A program made the position numbers and the translations under genes. Below the pieces are notes generated by a model. It worked only from the letters and a program-made list of their open reading frames with translations, ran no database searches and was not told the origin of the DNA. Of a stretch of DNA of 64,000 bases, positions 46,601 to 58,777 are shown one piece after another. The DNA comes from Emergomyces orientalis (lineage: Eukaryota > Ascomycota > Eurotiomycetes > Onygenales > Ajellomycetaceae): NCBI GenBank assembly GCA_002110485.1, contig MOWL01000089.1, forward strand, positions 806,001-870,000, read 5' to 3'. The stretch's first letter is position 1. Each line of letters begins with the position of its first letter.

Positions 46601-47120
46601 TTGCCCCTGTTCCTTTGGACACCTAAAATTACGAACCAAAAAAGCACTACCACTGTTTTTACTTGTATTTCTATTTGTATACACGTAGCAATTAAGGTGT
46701 GGTGGCAAATGGCGACATATCTGTATAGACTCACAAATACCTTCTTCGACAGTTCATCGGCCACACGGAGGGCGCAGGAGGCCATGTACTGTACTATACA
46801 TGTACTACTTACTGCCAGACAATGGCCTGCTATGGATCCCCCGCAGAGGCGACGCACGGCTTACCCCACCCCAGGGGCTACCCACGGCGGGTCTCGGCGA
46901 TATAAATATATCCCCCATTCCCCCTCTCCTCGGTGCCGCCCGATCTCTTCTACTTCAAACCTCTCTCCCCCAAGGTTTCTCCTGACCATCGTTCTGGTAT
47001 CAAATCTTTATCTCACTTTCCATAGCTTACATCGATAAGACACCATCAGTTGTGATTATCAAGTCGATATACTATCGCTGTACCAGTTTGCTAGCCATAT
47101 AAGTGTTATCTACCGCCATC
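43613..47120. other. Large intergenic region between sugar transporter and catalase
   Basis: About 3.5 kb separates two divergent genes. No coding frame longer than 145 codons and no recognisable domain was found. T-rich blocks occur near 45520-45550 and 45850-45980. The right end holds the catalase promoter with a TATA-like box. Confidence 0.45.
46899..46910 (+). promoter_or_regulatory. TATA-like element upstream of catalase
   Basis: The string GCGATATAAATATATCCC lies about 210 bp before the catalase ATG and is followed by a C-rich initiator-like stretch (CCCCCATTCCCCCTCTCC). This arrangement resembles a fungal core promoter; the transcription start is inferred. Confidence 0.45.
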
Positions 47121-48980
47121 ATGGGTGCTGACGATAAGTTCAGTATGTACCCTATATCCCCAGCATTATCCAGACATAGTCCACATTACCTAGGCATTTT
47201 TTTATTACTTGTACAAAGGTGCCAATGAGCTCAAAAGCTGAGGCTAACCAATATTTTGCTATATAGATACTTACCGCTACAATGAAACTCCCGTCTACAC
47301 TACCTCCAACGGCTGTCCGGTAGGTCTCCCGCCTGCCTGAAAGGAATAATAATATGTCTATATCTCGCCAGAGGGGTAATCCACTGGGAAGCAGATCTAA
47401 GGACATGTAGAATTATATTATAACTTCTTCAGCTAGTTTGGTGCTGACCCGCCCGGTGATATAGGTCATGGACCCTGAGTCCTCCCAGCGCGTTGGAGCC
47501 AACGGGCCACTGCTCCTTCAGGATTTCCACCTAATCGATCTTCTCGCGCATTTCGACCGTGAGCGTATCCCTGAAAGAGTCGTCCATGCCAAGGGTGCAG
47601 GAGCCTATGGTGAATTCGAGGTTTTGGACGATATCAGTGATATCGTAAGTCAAACTCGTTTGTCCACCAATGTGTATCTACACTGTAGACATATGCGAAA
47701 TAAAGGGTTATGCTAACAATTTGCTATAGACTACCATCGATATGCTCAAGGGCGTCGGAAAGAAGACGAAGCTTGTTACCCGTTTCTCCACTGTTGGTGG
47801 GGAGAAGGGATCCGCAGACAGTGCTCGTGATCCAAGAGGTTTCTCTATCAAGTTCTACACCGAGCAGGGTAACTGGGACTGGGTCTTCAACAACACCCCA
47901 GTCTTCTTCTTACGTGATCCCTCCAAGTTCCCTCTCTTCATCCATACCCAAAAGAGGAACCCGCAGACCAACTTGAAAGATGCAACTATGTTCTGGGACT
48001 ACCTGTCCACCCACCAAGAAGCCGCCCACCAGGTCATGCATCTGTTCAGCGATCGTGGCACCCCTTACTCTTACCGCCACATGAATGGCTACTCCGGACA
48101 CACTTACAAGTGGATCAAGCCCGACGGAACCTTCAACTACGTCCAGATCCACTGCAAAACGGACCAGGGCAACAAGACCCTTAACAATGAGGAGGCCACC
48201 AAGCTTGCCGCTGACAACCCAGACTGGCACACTGAGGATCTATTCCGAGCCATTGAACGCGGCGAACATCCATCCTGGACCTGCTACGTCCAGGTCCTCA
48301 GCCCCGAACAGGCTGAGAAATTCCGCTGGAATATCTTCGACTTGACCAAGGTCTGGCCCCAGGCTGAGGTCCCCCTCCGCCGCTTCGGCCGCTTCACCCT
48401 GAACAAGAACCCGCAAAACTACTTCGCGGAGATCGAACAAGCGGCTTTCTCACCATCCCACATGGTTCCCGGTGCCGAGCCCTCCGCAGACCCAGTCCTG
48501 CAATCCCGCCTCTTCTCCTATCCAGACACTCACCGCCACCGCCTGGGCGTCAACTACCAGCAGATCCCCGTCAATTGCCCCCTGCGCGCCTTCAACCCTT
48601 ATCAACGCGACGGCGCCATGGCCGTCAACGGCAACTACGGGGCCAACCCCAACTACCCGTCCACCTTCCGCCCGATCGAGTTCAAGCCCGTCAAAGCCAG
48701 CCAGGAGCATGAGCAATGGGCCGGCGCCGCGGTATCGAGGCAGATCCCCGTCACCGATGAAGATTTCGTGCAGCCTAATGGCCTCTGGCAGGTTCTTGGC
48801 CGCCAACCGGACCAGCAGGAGAACTTCGTAAAGAACGTGTCGGGCCACTTGTGCAATGCTCAGGAGAGAGTGCGCAAAGCGACGTATGGTATGTTCACAC
48901 GCATCAATGCGGATCTAGGTAAGCGCATTGAAGAAGCCACAGAGGCTTTGGTGGCTTCGCCGCCACAGCCGCACTTGTAA
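47121..48980 (+). CDS. Small-subunit haem catalase (CatP-like)
   Basis: This monofunctional catalase breaks H2O2 into water and oxygen. Four exons, join(47121..47142, 47267..47319, 47465..47644, 47730..48980), give 501 aa, the size of small-subunit (clade 3) catalases. The distal haem histidine lies in RVVHAKGAGAYGEFEV (catalytic His motif), the distal Asn in the GNWDWVFNNTPVFF segment, and the proximal Tyr in RLFSYPDTHRHRLG. NADPH-binding residues are expected around the HRLGVNYQQIPVN and WNIFDLTKVWP regions. There is no signal peptide, so the protein is intracellular. The terminus PQPHL is not a canonical PTS1 (SKL-type), leaving peroxisomal import uncertain. The first exon is only 22 nt. 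A TATA-like box lies upstream. Confidence 0.95.
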
Positions 48981-50879
48981 GTGTGTCGGGATGACTTTTA
49001 CTTTTCCGTTCGGTGGGCGATGGGGATGAGATTGGCGAGGTTAGTTAGACTAGGGGAGTGAGGCTTTGGAAAGAAGAAGAGCTAGATTGTTAAATTTGCA
49101 GGTTTTCGTTTTCCTCCCTTTTTTTTAATTGCATAGTCTCTTCTTATTTCTAACCTGCCAGGATGGATGGATTTTCTATCGGAGAATATATCATGAGACT
49201 TAAAAAACAATTAGCTTAGTTAAAAACAATTTTTATTCACTGTTACAATTTTCCCTATTTTTTTTTTTTTTTTTTTTTTTTTTTGGATCAAAGTGGAACT
49301 GATGTTACTTGATGTTGTGTATGACCTGTAAAGAAATTTAGTAGGCCATTCAAGCAAAGTGAAGCCAAGATTGGTATTTTAGCGGCACTGGCATATCCGT
49401 GTATCTGGACTGTTGATGTCACTTGTGCTCCTCGTCCGCCCACCTTCGAACTCATCTCTGCTGAGACAAGGCGCCTCGCTAACAGTCACAATATGAACCC
49501 ATGGCGTCTATGTGGAGCGAGAGATTGTGCAGACCTATATGACCGTGCTGGCAACTCTGCCAGCCAATGTCGATTAGGCTGGGTGGAGAGGAGTCTTAAG
49601 AAGTCAACCGTATGACGGCATGGATATGTTGGGGAGCGCGAGAAGGAGGGCTTGTGCTTTTGATCCCCATGCTGTCTTTTCTTCCCCTTGTCGATCTTTT
49701 GCTTCTGTTGTCCTTCTCTTTGACATTACGTTTTTGCCTCACCTCACATAGACATAATGGCGAACGAGGCTTTTCTTTACAGGTCGCCCACGTATAAACC
49801 AGCAGGCGGAATCAAATGTCTGAGCTGCAGTATTCACATCTCCGTACCGTTCACTCTTTGTTTGCCGTTCATTTCGTTTCGCCTCAAATTTGGGGATTGC
49901 AAACAAAGGAGTTATGATCTGCAGGCGAGGTATCTGGAAGCTACTAACCAACCAAACTATATGGCTGGCTGCATATTTAAAACAGGATAACTATACGCGC
50001 GGGCCTTCCACTTCCATAGAGTCAAAGCTCTCTTCACATAATTTCCATATCACGGGCGGAAACCACTGGGATATCTGGGAATTATTTAGCTATATACCAT
50101 ATTGTCTCATATTTCGCCGCAGAGAACTTAACAGGAAAACAGGGCAGAAGGCAGGGCATCCTGTCGCCAGACTTTGTTCGTGCATCCACCCTGCAACCAG
50201 CGAGTCGCTGCGGTTGGTTAGCGGCGGTGGTGTCTGGCGGTGGTTTGTCGGCCCGGTGTTAATTAGCTCTTAGGGCTAATAGCTCCCACCTCGCACAAAA
50301 ACGAGGCAGCTAACGAACTTATAAATAGTATGCAGTGTCAAACATACCGTATTGTTCACTTATCAACAGATAACTACTGCTTATCATCAATAGCAATTAT
50401 CTTTGTGAATGATAAGGCTATATTGGTAAACTATCCATCGCGTTTTTCTAAGCCCCATCCCGCTTTCGGTTTTGGTTCATTCGCTTTTCTTTAGGCTTTC
50501 CGCGGCCATTTGCAGTCTCTGCATCCCCCCGCCCCACCTGGATGTGGCGAGGCCTGCACTAAAATCATCTTCATATAAAAGCGATCATCACACCCCTGGA
50601 CGTGGAAGAATATTGAAGATAGAAATATTGAGTATTATCACTTACTTTGTGTAATAGTCTTTCACTTTACTACTCTATTTCAGCATCTTGGTGATCTTTA
50701 TTCCCAGCATAGGAATCCAAGCCTAGCCCTATTTACCTCAGCTATCACAGTCGTTAAACTACACACCTAAACTCCTCACAAGCCTTCTAAGCCCCATGCA
50801 ATAGCTGAGCTGATAATTACGTCAATATTGTTCTTATCTGTCTTACAACGCCCTACCTAGGGCTGGCATTTTGTTGAAT
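48981..50879. other. Intergenic region between catalase and helicase
   Basis: About 1.9 kb. The left part is the catalase 3' UTR. A 27-nt poly-T tract lies at 49258-49284. Frames at 49612-50273 are under 130 codons and lack domains. The final 300 bp should contain the helicase promoter. Confidence 0.45.
49258..49284. repeat. 27-nt poly-T tract
   Basis: A homopolymer of 27 T interrupts the catalase downstream region. With no flanking coding relic or target duplication seen, it is a simple repeat; a retro-inserted poly(A) tail on the minus strand is possible but unsupported. Confidence 0.85.
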
Positions 50880-53800
50880 ATGGGGAAGACTCAAGACATT
50901 TTACATTGGTGAGCATTCAAAAATGACAACAGATGCTTATGGGATCTAATATATATACTTCTAGGTATGCGGATCTGAAGTCTCGAAATGTCGACCTGGT
51001 TGGCGACTATGCAGGGGATGAACTGTTTATCATCGAAGGAGACTCGCTGCTTGCCCACACTTTTTCGGATGCGAAACTGGATTTTAACCCTGGCTTCCAG
51101 TTGCTGCATGCCACATATATGATAGAAAATTTTCTCCGCGGATTACACCAGCGGAAATGTACTTTCCATATCGTCTTTTTTGAGGAACATGCACAGCTAT
51201 GCATTCCGCCCAATATGCCAGATGGCCTTCACTTAAAGTACCTCTTGGCCCGGGAATCTATTATTCAGCATTTGCAAAGCAATATTGCGCCTATTGAAGT
51301 TAAAGTGTTTGATTCTTACCGTGCAAACGATTTTAAGAGCTACTTGGCTGCTTCTGGAGCCTACTTCATCATGTGTCATGACGGTGCCTTTGCCGATGTA
51401 GAATCGGAAGATGATTCCAATGCCAGTTTCGATGATGAAGATGATTTCTCAGAAGGAAATTCAGGAATATCAGATGACGAAGATGATGAGGACAGTGACA
51501 ACAGCTCCGAGGAAGATGTGTCGCAGGTTTCAACCAACGAGACCAGGCATGCCATCGGCTTTCGATCCATGATAAACTGGTTTGTTTGCCTTGGTTACAA
51601 TACTGCCCTCCTCAATAGTTTGGAATGTCGGGATACTAAGGTACGATAATTTCCTCCCCCCAAAAAAAATCTGGATACGGGAGAACTGACATGTAGTCGC
51701 GGGCAGGTAATGGCGATGATTGTTGAGGGCATTGCAGAAGTGGCTCGAAAAGTGTCCCAACATACGTTCACTGCCAATGATGATGAAACCGGGAGTTGGG
51801 ATATGAGTCACGTTGAGGACGAGGGGTCGGATGCGGAATCAGAATCTGTCTCTGACAGCTTGAAAGACACTGATGCTAACGAGACCACCACTAAAGAATT
51901 CGGCAAGTTGGATATAAATGCGAATGGCTTTCCTAAAGACAGTGCGGCAAGCAACCTGCAGAACTTGAAAATTTTGGAAGAATTTCAGGATCTCCTGATG
52001 ATTTCCGATTGCCCAGATCTCAGCCAAAGCGACCTCGCCGTTGTTTTGACGCTGAGCCTAATGTACAAATCCGGCACCCTGGGTGGGGACAGCAACGGGG
52101 AATCGGAGGCGATGCTCTTGCATACCTCTATTTTGCATGAGTGTCGTCTTTCTGACCGTGCGGTCAATCCAAAACCTAATACCAGCGATATTTTCCTCCC
52201 AAATTTTATCAGATCGGCCTATCTAGTTCTCAGATCCGATTCTTGGAAAGCGATCGTGGCCAATAGCCCGACAACTTGCGATTTAGCCGATCTACTTGAT
52301 GGCAGGCTATTTTACCATCTTTTGAGCGGGGGTATTACGCAGGATATTTCCAAATCATCAGTCATTTCAAAGTTCGAGTCTCTTACGACCTGGGTAAAGC
52401 GTCTCTGTGGCGTGAGCATGAAGCCTGAAATATTAAACTCAGGTAAATTGAATCTTCTGCACCTTTCCCCCTAACGTTTTTGGCATTGATGAAAGAAAAT
52501 GAAGCACGAAAAGGTCAAACCGAGCAGGCGGAGAAGGCCGTAAACGCCAAAGCAACGGCTACTAGAAATGGGATTTCTATGCCTGTACTCCCTTTCAGAC
52601 ATCCTGTTTTCGATGCTCATCTGGCCCCTGTCCAGCTCTCCATTGACAAATCCAGTACACAAAGTATTAGTAAAAATACGTCACGGATTTTCCAAGAGCT
52701 CAGCCATTGGCATAACCACCGTCGTCCTGTTGGAAGCAAAATTGCTGCTCCGAAGCTGACAGACAAGCAAGCATTCTTTGCTAATCGTCGCAATCAATTT
52801 TTCATGGCTGAGATGGCCGATTATGCGGCAAGCTTAACTAATGCGACAGGCGGAATACTAAAACCGGAAACAGTTTTCGTACAGACTGGGAAAGACGAGA
52901 AACAGAAGAGGTCGGCAGCTTCAAAGCCCATTGTCGTTCCCCGTCCCAAGGTCATTGAGAAGAAGGGCCTGGGCAAGTCCAGCGGCAAAAAGAATCCTAC
53001 GAAAGATCTCGCTGCTGCCGCGAATGAGAAAAAGAAAAAGGAAGTGACAGACAAGCAGTTTCAGGCATGGGCCAAAGTGAAAGCCATTTTAGATAAGGAA
53101 TCTGATCTGGCAATCCGGTTCACTAACGTCAAGAAGTATTTGGCTGAGCGCTCAAGTGACAGCCGCGTCACGCTGGAAGCTGAAATTTCGACCTACATGC
53201 TGAGCATTTTGGTTCAGTTGTGGATAACCAGATGCGCCACCGGTAACCGAGAGCAGTCCCTCCATATTGCCGCATTTATTTGGGATATGGTATGTCGTAT
53301 TACCAAAATCAAGCAAGGCATAACCCCAGAGATTGCGGCGTACGTTACAGATATCGTGAAAGCACTTCGCCTGCCAGAGGTTGAGTTTGGCGTTCAGCCC
53401 AGCCGGAAGTCGTCGCAAGCAGCCCTACAATTTTCTCTGCTAGGGTCTGATAAAAAGGGGACTCTGGATATCGGGCTGTCTCCTACGGAATTCCAGCTTT
53501 CCCATGCTGCTCCTTTCTTCGACAGGAACATGGGGTCCGCACCTGATCCTCGTGTACGTGACTTTGAGCCGGATACCTGGCAACGAGAGGTGCTTGACGA
53601 GATTGATGGGAACAGAAGTCTGTTTGTGGTTGCACCCACTTCCGCAGGAAAGACATTTATTTCGTGAGTTCCCCCCCCTCTCCGGGCTGTTTTGTCCTAT
53701 CGTCATGTCATTATACCCCAGGTGTGCAGTACTAACGCCATACCACAGATTCTACGCGATGAAGAAAATTCTTGAAGATGATGATAACGGCGTTCTGGTA

Positions 53801-56800
53801 TACGTCGCGCCAACAAAAGCACTTGTTAATCAGGTCGCTGCCGAAATCCAAGCTCGGTTTTCGAAGTCCTCCTTCAAGCACGGTGGAAAGTCTGTATGGG
53901 GCATACACACGCGGGACTACCGCATCAACAACCCTACAGGCTGTCAGGTCCTAGTCACCGTGCCGCATATTCTACAGATTATGCTCCTTGCACCAGCGAA
54001 TGCGAGCTCATGGTCATCCCGAGTCAAGCGGATCATTTTCGACGAAATCCATTGCATCGGCCAAGCGGATGATGGTGTTGTATGGGAACAATTGCTCCTC
54101 CTTGCTCCCTGTCCTATTATAGCTCTGTCTGCTACGGTCGGGAACCCCCAAGCGTTCAACAACTGGTTACGTATGACCCAGAAAGCGAATGGTATCGATC
54201 TCACGATGATAGAGCATCGCCACCGCTATTCTGATCTTCGGAAATACGTCTACAACCCACCGAAGAAGTTCCATTTCAATGGTTTACCAGACTCTGTACC
54301 GTTCGCTCCCACGAGTCTCGACAATGCGTTCGGTTTAGCATTTATGCACCCAGTAGCGTGCATTGTAGACCGTTCGAGGGGGATGCCGGATGACCTGACT
54401 CTTGAAGCTCGCGACTGCTGGTTGCTGTGGAATGCTATGGCCAAATACCAAACAGCAGACTTTCCTGTGGCGAAATCACTTGACCCTTCTATTGTTCTGC
54501 CAAACATTATTCGGAAGGTTGACATTATCGATTGGGAAGCAAAACTCAAGCTACTTTTGAAGAGCTGGATCGAAGACCCAAATTCACCCTATGAATTGGT
54601 CTTGAAGGAACTTGAATCTTCTGTGCGGGGTGCACGCCGGCCTGATATTCAAATTTCGTCTCGCAAGCCCAGAGAATCAGAATTTTCTCCCAGTGTCATA
54701 CGTAACGACTACTTGGAAACGACCCTTCCTCTCATATGCTCGTTGCACGAGCAAGGAGCGCTCCCAGCTCTCTTCTTCAATTACGACCGAAGCGGCTGCG
54801 AGGCGATCTGTGAGAAAGTGCTAACGGAGCTTGAGGAAGCTGAAGATAAATGGAAAGAATCGAACCCAGCCTGGAAAGCTAAAGTCGCTGCGTGGGAGGT
54901 TTGGAAGGCTTCCAAGGAAAAGCAGGCCAAGAAAGCCGCTCCTACTGATGCGAAGAAGGGCAAAAAGGGGAATGACCAAATGTCTCGAGAGGACCGTATG
55001 CGGGACACAGCAACTGCGGAACCTAGCATTTTTGAATCGTTTGATCCTGAGGCTCCGTTGGATGGGTTCCACCTTGCGGACGTCAAGAAGCTTACCCCAT
55101 CGGAATTTGAGGATATTGTTAAAGAGCTGAGGAGGCGCCTTGTCTCAGAGCGGCTGATTACCGCGTTGCGACGTGGCATTGGTGTCCATCACGCTGGTAT
55201 GAACCGTAAATATCGCCAAGTGTGTGAGATACTTTTCCGAAAGGGATATTTGCGGGTGGTGATAGCCACTGGCACTCTTGCACTTGGTATCAACATGCCT
55301 TGCAAAACCGTGGTCTTCTCCGGCGACTCTATCTTCCTCACAGCACTCAACTTCCGTCAGGCTGCTGGTCGTGCTGGTCGTCGTGGTTTTGATGTGCTTG
55401 GAAATGTTGTCTTCCAGGGTGTTCCATACTCAAAAGTCTGCCGCTTACTCGGTTCAAGGCTCCCAGATCTCCACGGCCATTTCCCGATCACAACTAGCCT
55501 GGTTCTCCGCCTTTTCACGTTAATACATGAATCGAAGCAGGCGCCTAACGCAGTGAAGATGATTAACTCCCTGCTATCATGCCCGCACATTTACCTTGGT
55601 GGAGGCGAGGCCCGAGACACCGTATTGCATCATCTGCGATTCTCTATCGAGTTCCTACGCCGCAATTACCTTCTAGGACCGGAGGGAGCCCCTCTAAACT
55701 TTGCAGGATGTGTCTCTCATCTTTACTTCGTCGAGAACTCCAGTTTCGCATTCCATGCGTTGCTGAAGGACGGTTACTTCCACGATTTATGCAAAGATCT
55801 CGACACGTCGCGCAAATCAAAAATACTTACCCTGATGCTTGTTTTGTCGCATCTTTTTGGCCGTCAATACCTGCGGCCTTCTATTCTGGAAAATCAGAAA
55901 GACACAGTTAAAAAATCGACTTCAATTATTGTCCTACCACCCTTGCCTCGCAAACCAGCCAAATTGCTGCGTCGCAATAATGAGGAAATCCTTAAGATTT
56001 ATAGCACCTATGTCAAGACTTTCGTGGACCACAATGTTAAAGAGCCAGACTGTAAGCTACCGCTGTCCGGAATGAAGTGCGGTGGAGACGTGGCGGTTGA
56101 AATGGGAAATACTACTACTTCTCCATCACCCGTGCAGTATACATCAGCGTTTTATGCTCTGTCAGGTCACCGCGACGAGTGGAATAATATCTCCGACCTC
56201 TGCGAAACGGTGCGCAGCGGTGTTTGGTTGGAAAAAGCTGTTGTTCCGTACTTGGGACTCTATCCTGAAGAAGGCAAGGTACCACTTAATGCGTACCTGT
56301 ACGACTTCTTCAAACATGGCAACGTCGACGCTATCGAGAGAGACAATGGCATTCGCAAGGGTGACATTTGGTTTTTGCTGAATGACTTTTCTATGGTCCT
56401 TGCAACAATCGTGACTAGCTTTGAAAACTTCCTGAAGCTTACCCCTGGCACAGATGTGGACGCAATGGAAGTTATGGGTAGTGGTGACATGCACGAAGGG
56501 GAGTTAGACGTGGGAGCCATGCAGGATGGATTTGATGGGATGGAGTTTGGAAGTGCAGGAGCCCTCAATCCTCACATGACACCGACGACAGCTGCTTCCA
56601 CGTCAGTCCCAACTCCTACCAGTACAACTCGCAGAAAGAAGGTGGCAGACAATTGGGAAGACGAGGACGTAGAGGAAAGTGGCGGTGATGACGATGATGG
56701 TGCTTCCAAAGCGGGTGAATTTGGGGAGAGTGGCGATCCTGCAGCTCCATGGGATGGAAAAGATCCTGGGATTTTCAATGTGCTGAAAGGATTCAAACTG

Positions 56801-56845
56801 TTGCAGGCAGAGTTCAACATGAAATTCAGGGAGATGTGGGCATAA
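50880..56845 (+). CDS. DDX60-like Ski2-family DExD/H-box RNA helicase
   Basis: Five exons, join(50880..50908, 50965..51640, 51707..52442, 52496..53663, 53749..56845), give about 1901 aa. Residues 1-150 (ADLKSRNVDLVGDYAGDEL, FIIEGDSLL, HIVFFEEHAQLC) match the PIN-like N-terminus of DDX60-type helicases. An acidic stretch follows at about 170-220 (DDEDDFSEGNSG, DDEDDEDSD). The helicase core has Walker A VVAPTSAGKTFISF (about 858, split by the last intron), DEIHCIG (DExH, about 966), ALSATVGNP (motif III), HHAGM, IATGTLALGINMPCKTVVF (motif V) and RQAAGRAGRRGFD (motif VI, about 1407). Between the RecA lobes is a Lys-rich insertion (KASKEKQAKKAAPTDAKKG). The C-terminal 450 aa are helical with an acidic end. 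Human DDX60 acts in antiviral RNA sensing and Ski2 proteins in exosome-linked RNA decay; which role applies here is unknown. Confidence 0.92.
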
Positions 56846-57303
56846 TTCGTCAGTCAGACAATTAGGATTTATACCCATAATGAGTTTTGTTTGAGTCGTT
56901 TTGCTTTTTAAATGGGATAAACTAAAGAAAGGGTCAGTTGCTTTTGTAACTGCTAGAGATTATTTACGTCGAATTTGATATTCACTTTGAAGTTTGAAGA
57001 TCCATACTCTAACCAACGATGCCGTCCCAATCCCGCAGTCCATTTAAATATCGTTTCGAAACCTGTTACCCCTTCGTCCATGGGAGGTTTTGTGAGTAAA
57101 AACAGGCCATTTGCCAACGAAGCTGCTATTACGCCTCAATTTTCATAAGAGGAATTCTCACAACCCATTATACAATGCGCAATGTATAGGTAACGCAAAT
57201 AGGGTATATTATAAAATATCACATAAAAAACAAAACCTCACGTAGACGAGGTTATGAAGCAATTATTTAAAATAAAATCTAAGCCCACATCGCCTTTTCC
57301 CGA
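56846..57303. other. Convergent 3' intergenic region (helicase / transcription factor)
   Basis: This 458-bp AT-rich spacer between two convergent stop codons should contain both 3' UTRs. Nothing else was noticed. Confidence 0.5.
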
Positions 57304-58777
57304 TCAAAGGGAACTGTCCTCTCTCATATGTTTTAATACATAACCGCACCTCTGCGCCGGGTAACTCAAAAGGTCAAGAATTCGAGGATCTGGATTGTTC
57401 TCAAGATACATGCATATAGCCACACATTCCATATGCATCCTCGAATAAACCCAGGAGGACGGATCCTCGCACATCTTGCCCAGCCAAAAGGTTAAAATAA
57501 GAAGCGCCCTGGGTTCCCTTTTCTGAATCAGCGTGGTGAACTTGAGCTTCAGGCTACCCATGAATGACGCCATAGTCAAAAAGTTCGCGCCATTGGTTTC
57601 CATATCTAATATCGGCATGAGACTTCGGAGGGGCTCATGAAATGGGTTGTTCTCATTGGTGCTGTCATCATTAATTTCGCACAACTCTGCCAGTTCAGGA
57701 TGGAGCCCTTCCAAACCCGTGCGACAGTCCCTAAACTCGAGAAAGTTGGTATACGATTCCATAAATGGCACGAACCAAATGCTTTCTAAAAGAAACGGCT
57801 GAGTGTAGGGAAGTAGGCGCGTAAGACCGGATTGCAATAGCAGCCAATTTAGTGCCGAAGGGTCAGAGGAAAATACGAAGGAATCGTAGGGCGAGTGTTC
57901 TGCTTCCAACAGAGGGACATTAGATAATAACATGCATGTCGACATTATCCCGTCCATGTTGTCCTTGGTAATCTGGGAGTCCAGCTCCTTCTGGTAAAGG
58001 CGAAGTGAATTTGAGAAATGGCGAGTTTCTCGGACTCTGTAACGTGCAGAATTCGGCAAAGCCCTTGCTAGATAAGCATTGGAGAGGCCTAGGATGGCGT
58101 GCATAAGGTACGGCGTCTGGGTTAGAAATTTTCTTTAGCATCCGTCCTCGGCATTGACTTGAAATTGGGATAATTTTGTGAAATACCCGCAAAGCCACCC
58201 GAATCATATCCCCTTTTATAACTGAAGCGAAGCTTTGAGGTGCGGGTACTCTTCCGGAGAGCCCATTGATAAAGAGATAAAGAGACTCATACGCCTGGCT
58301 ACGGAAAGGTCCCGGTACGAATGTATTGTCGGTATCACACACAAGCTGCTCGATCTGATACGCCATGTCTATCGCTGCCATGGATTGACAGTGTCCATCC
58401 GGTGCACTGGACTTTGAAGCGCTACGCCTAGCCACTGCCAATTGTTGCATCTTGGGCGACGGTTTGGGAGATGGGTAAGTGCAATCTACGCCATAAGTGT
58501 CACATCTCCGGCATTGCGGTTTTGCCTCATCACACTAGTCCATCATTCTGTCAGCAACAACATACCAGCCAATCTGTTTTAATTTACACCGTACCTTAAT
58601 CCGTCGTTGTTTGCAATTTACACAGCCGGTTCTGGATTTACGATGTGACTTCCGTGGATGATAAACTGGTTCGCTTGGTTGGTCTCCGCAAACCTGCGGT
58701 GACTGTGTTCGTGATGCTCTTGGTTGAGTAGGAGGTTTTTTGAAACGGAATACCACCTGCTTTCCATTTTTCTCCAT
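57304..58777 (-). CDS. Zn2Cys6 (Zn cluster) fungal transcription factor
   Basis: This nuclear DNA-binding regulator has unknown targets. Three exons, complement(57304..58116, 58187..58534, 58595..58777), give 447 aa. Exon 1 is basic and ends within the zinc cluster: HRKSRTGCVNCKQRRIK. Exon 2 completes it with CDEAKPQCRRCDTYGVDCTYP, giving C-x2-C-x6-C-x6-C-x2-C-x6-C. The cluster sits unusually far in (about residue 55), and the intron splits it after the RRIK motif. The rest (RALPNSARYRVRETRHFSNS and SNVPLLEAEHSPYDSFVFSS) resembles the C-terminal region of the Upc2/sterol uptake control-like and related small C6 factors that lack the classic middle homology region; that similarity is a weak impression. 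The terminal exon is 271 codons. All joins keep frame. Confidence 0.88.
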
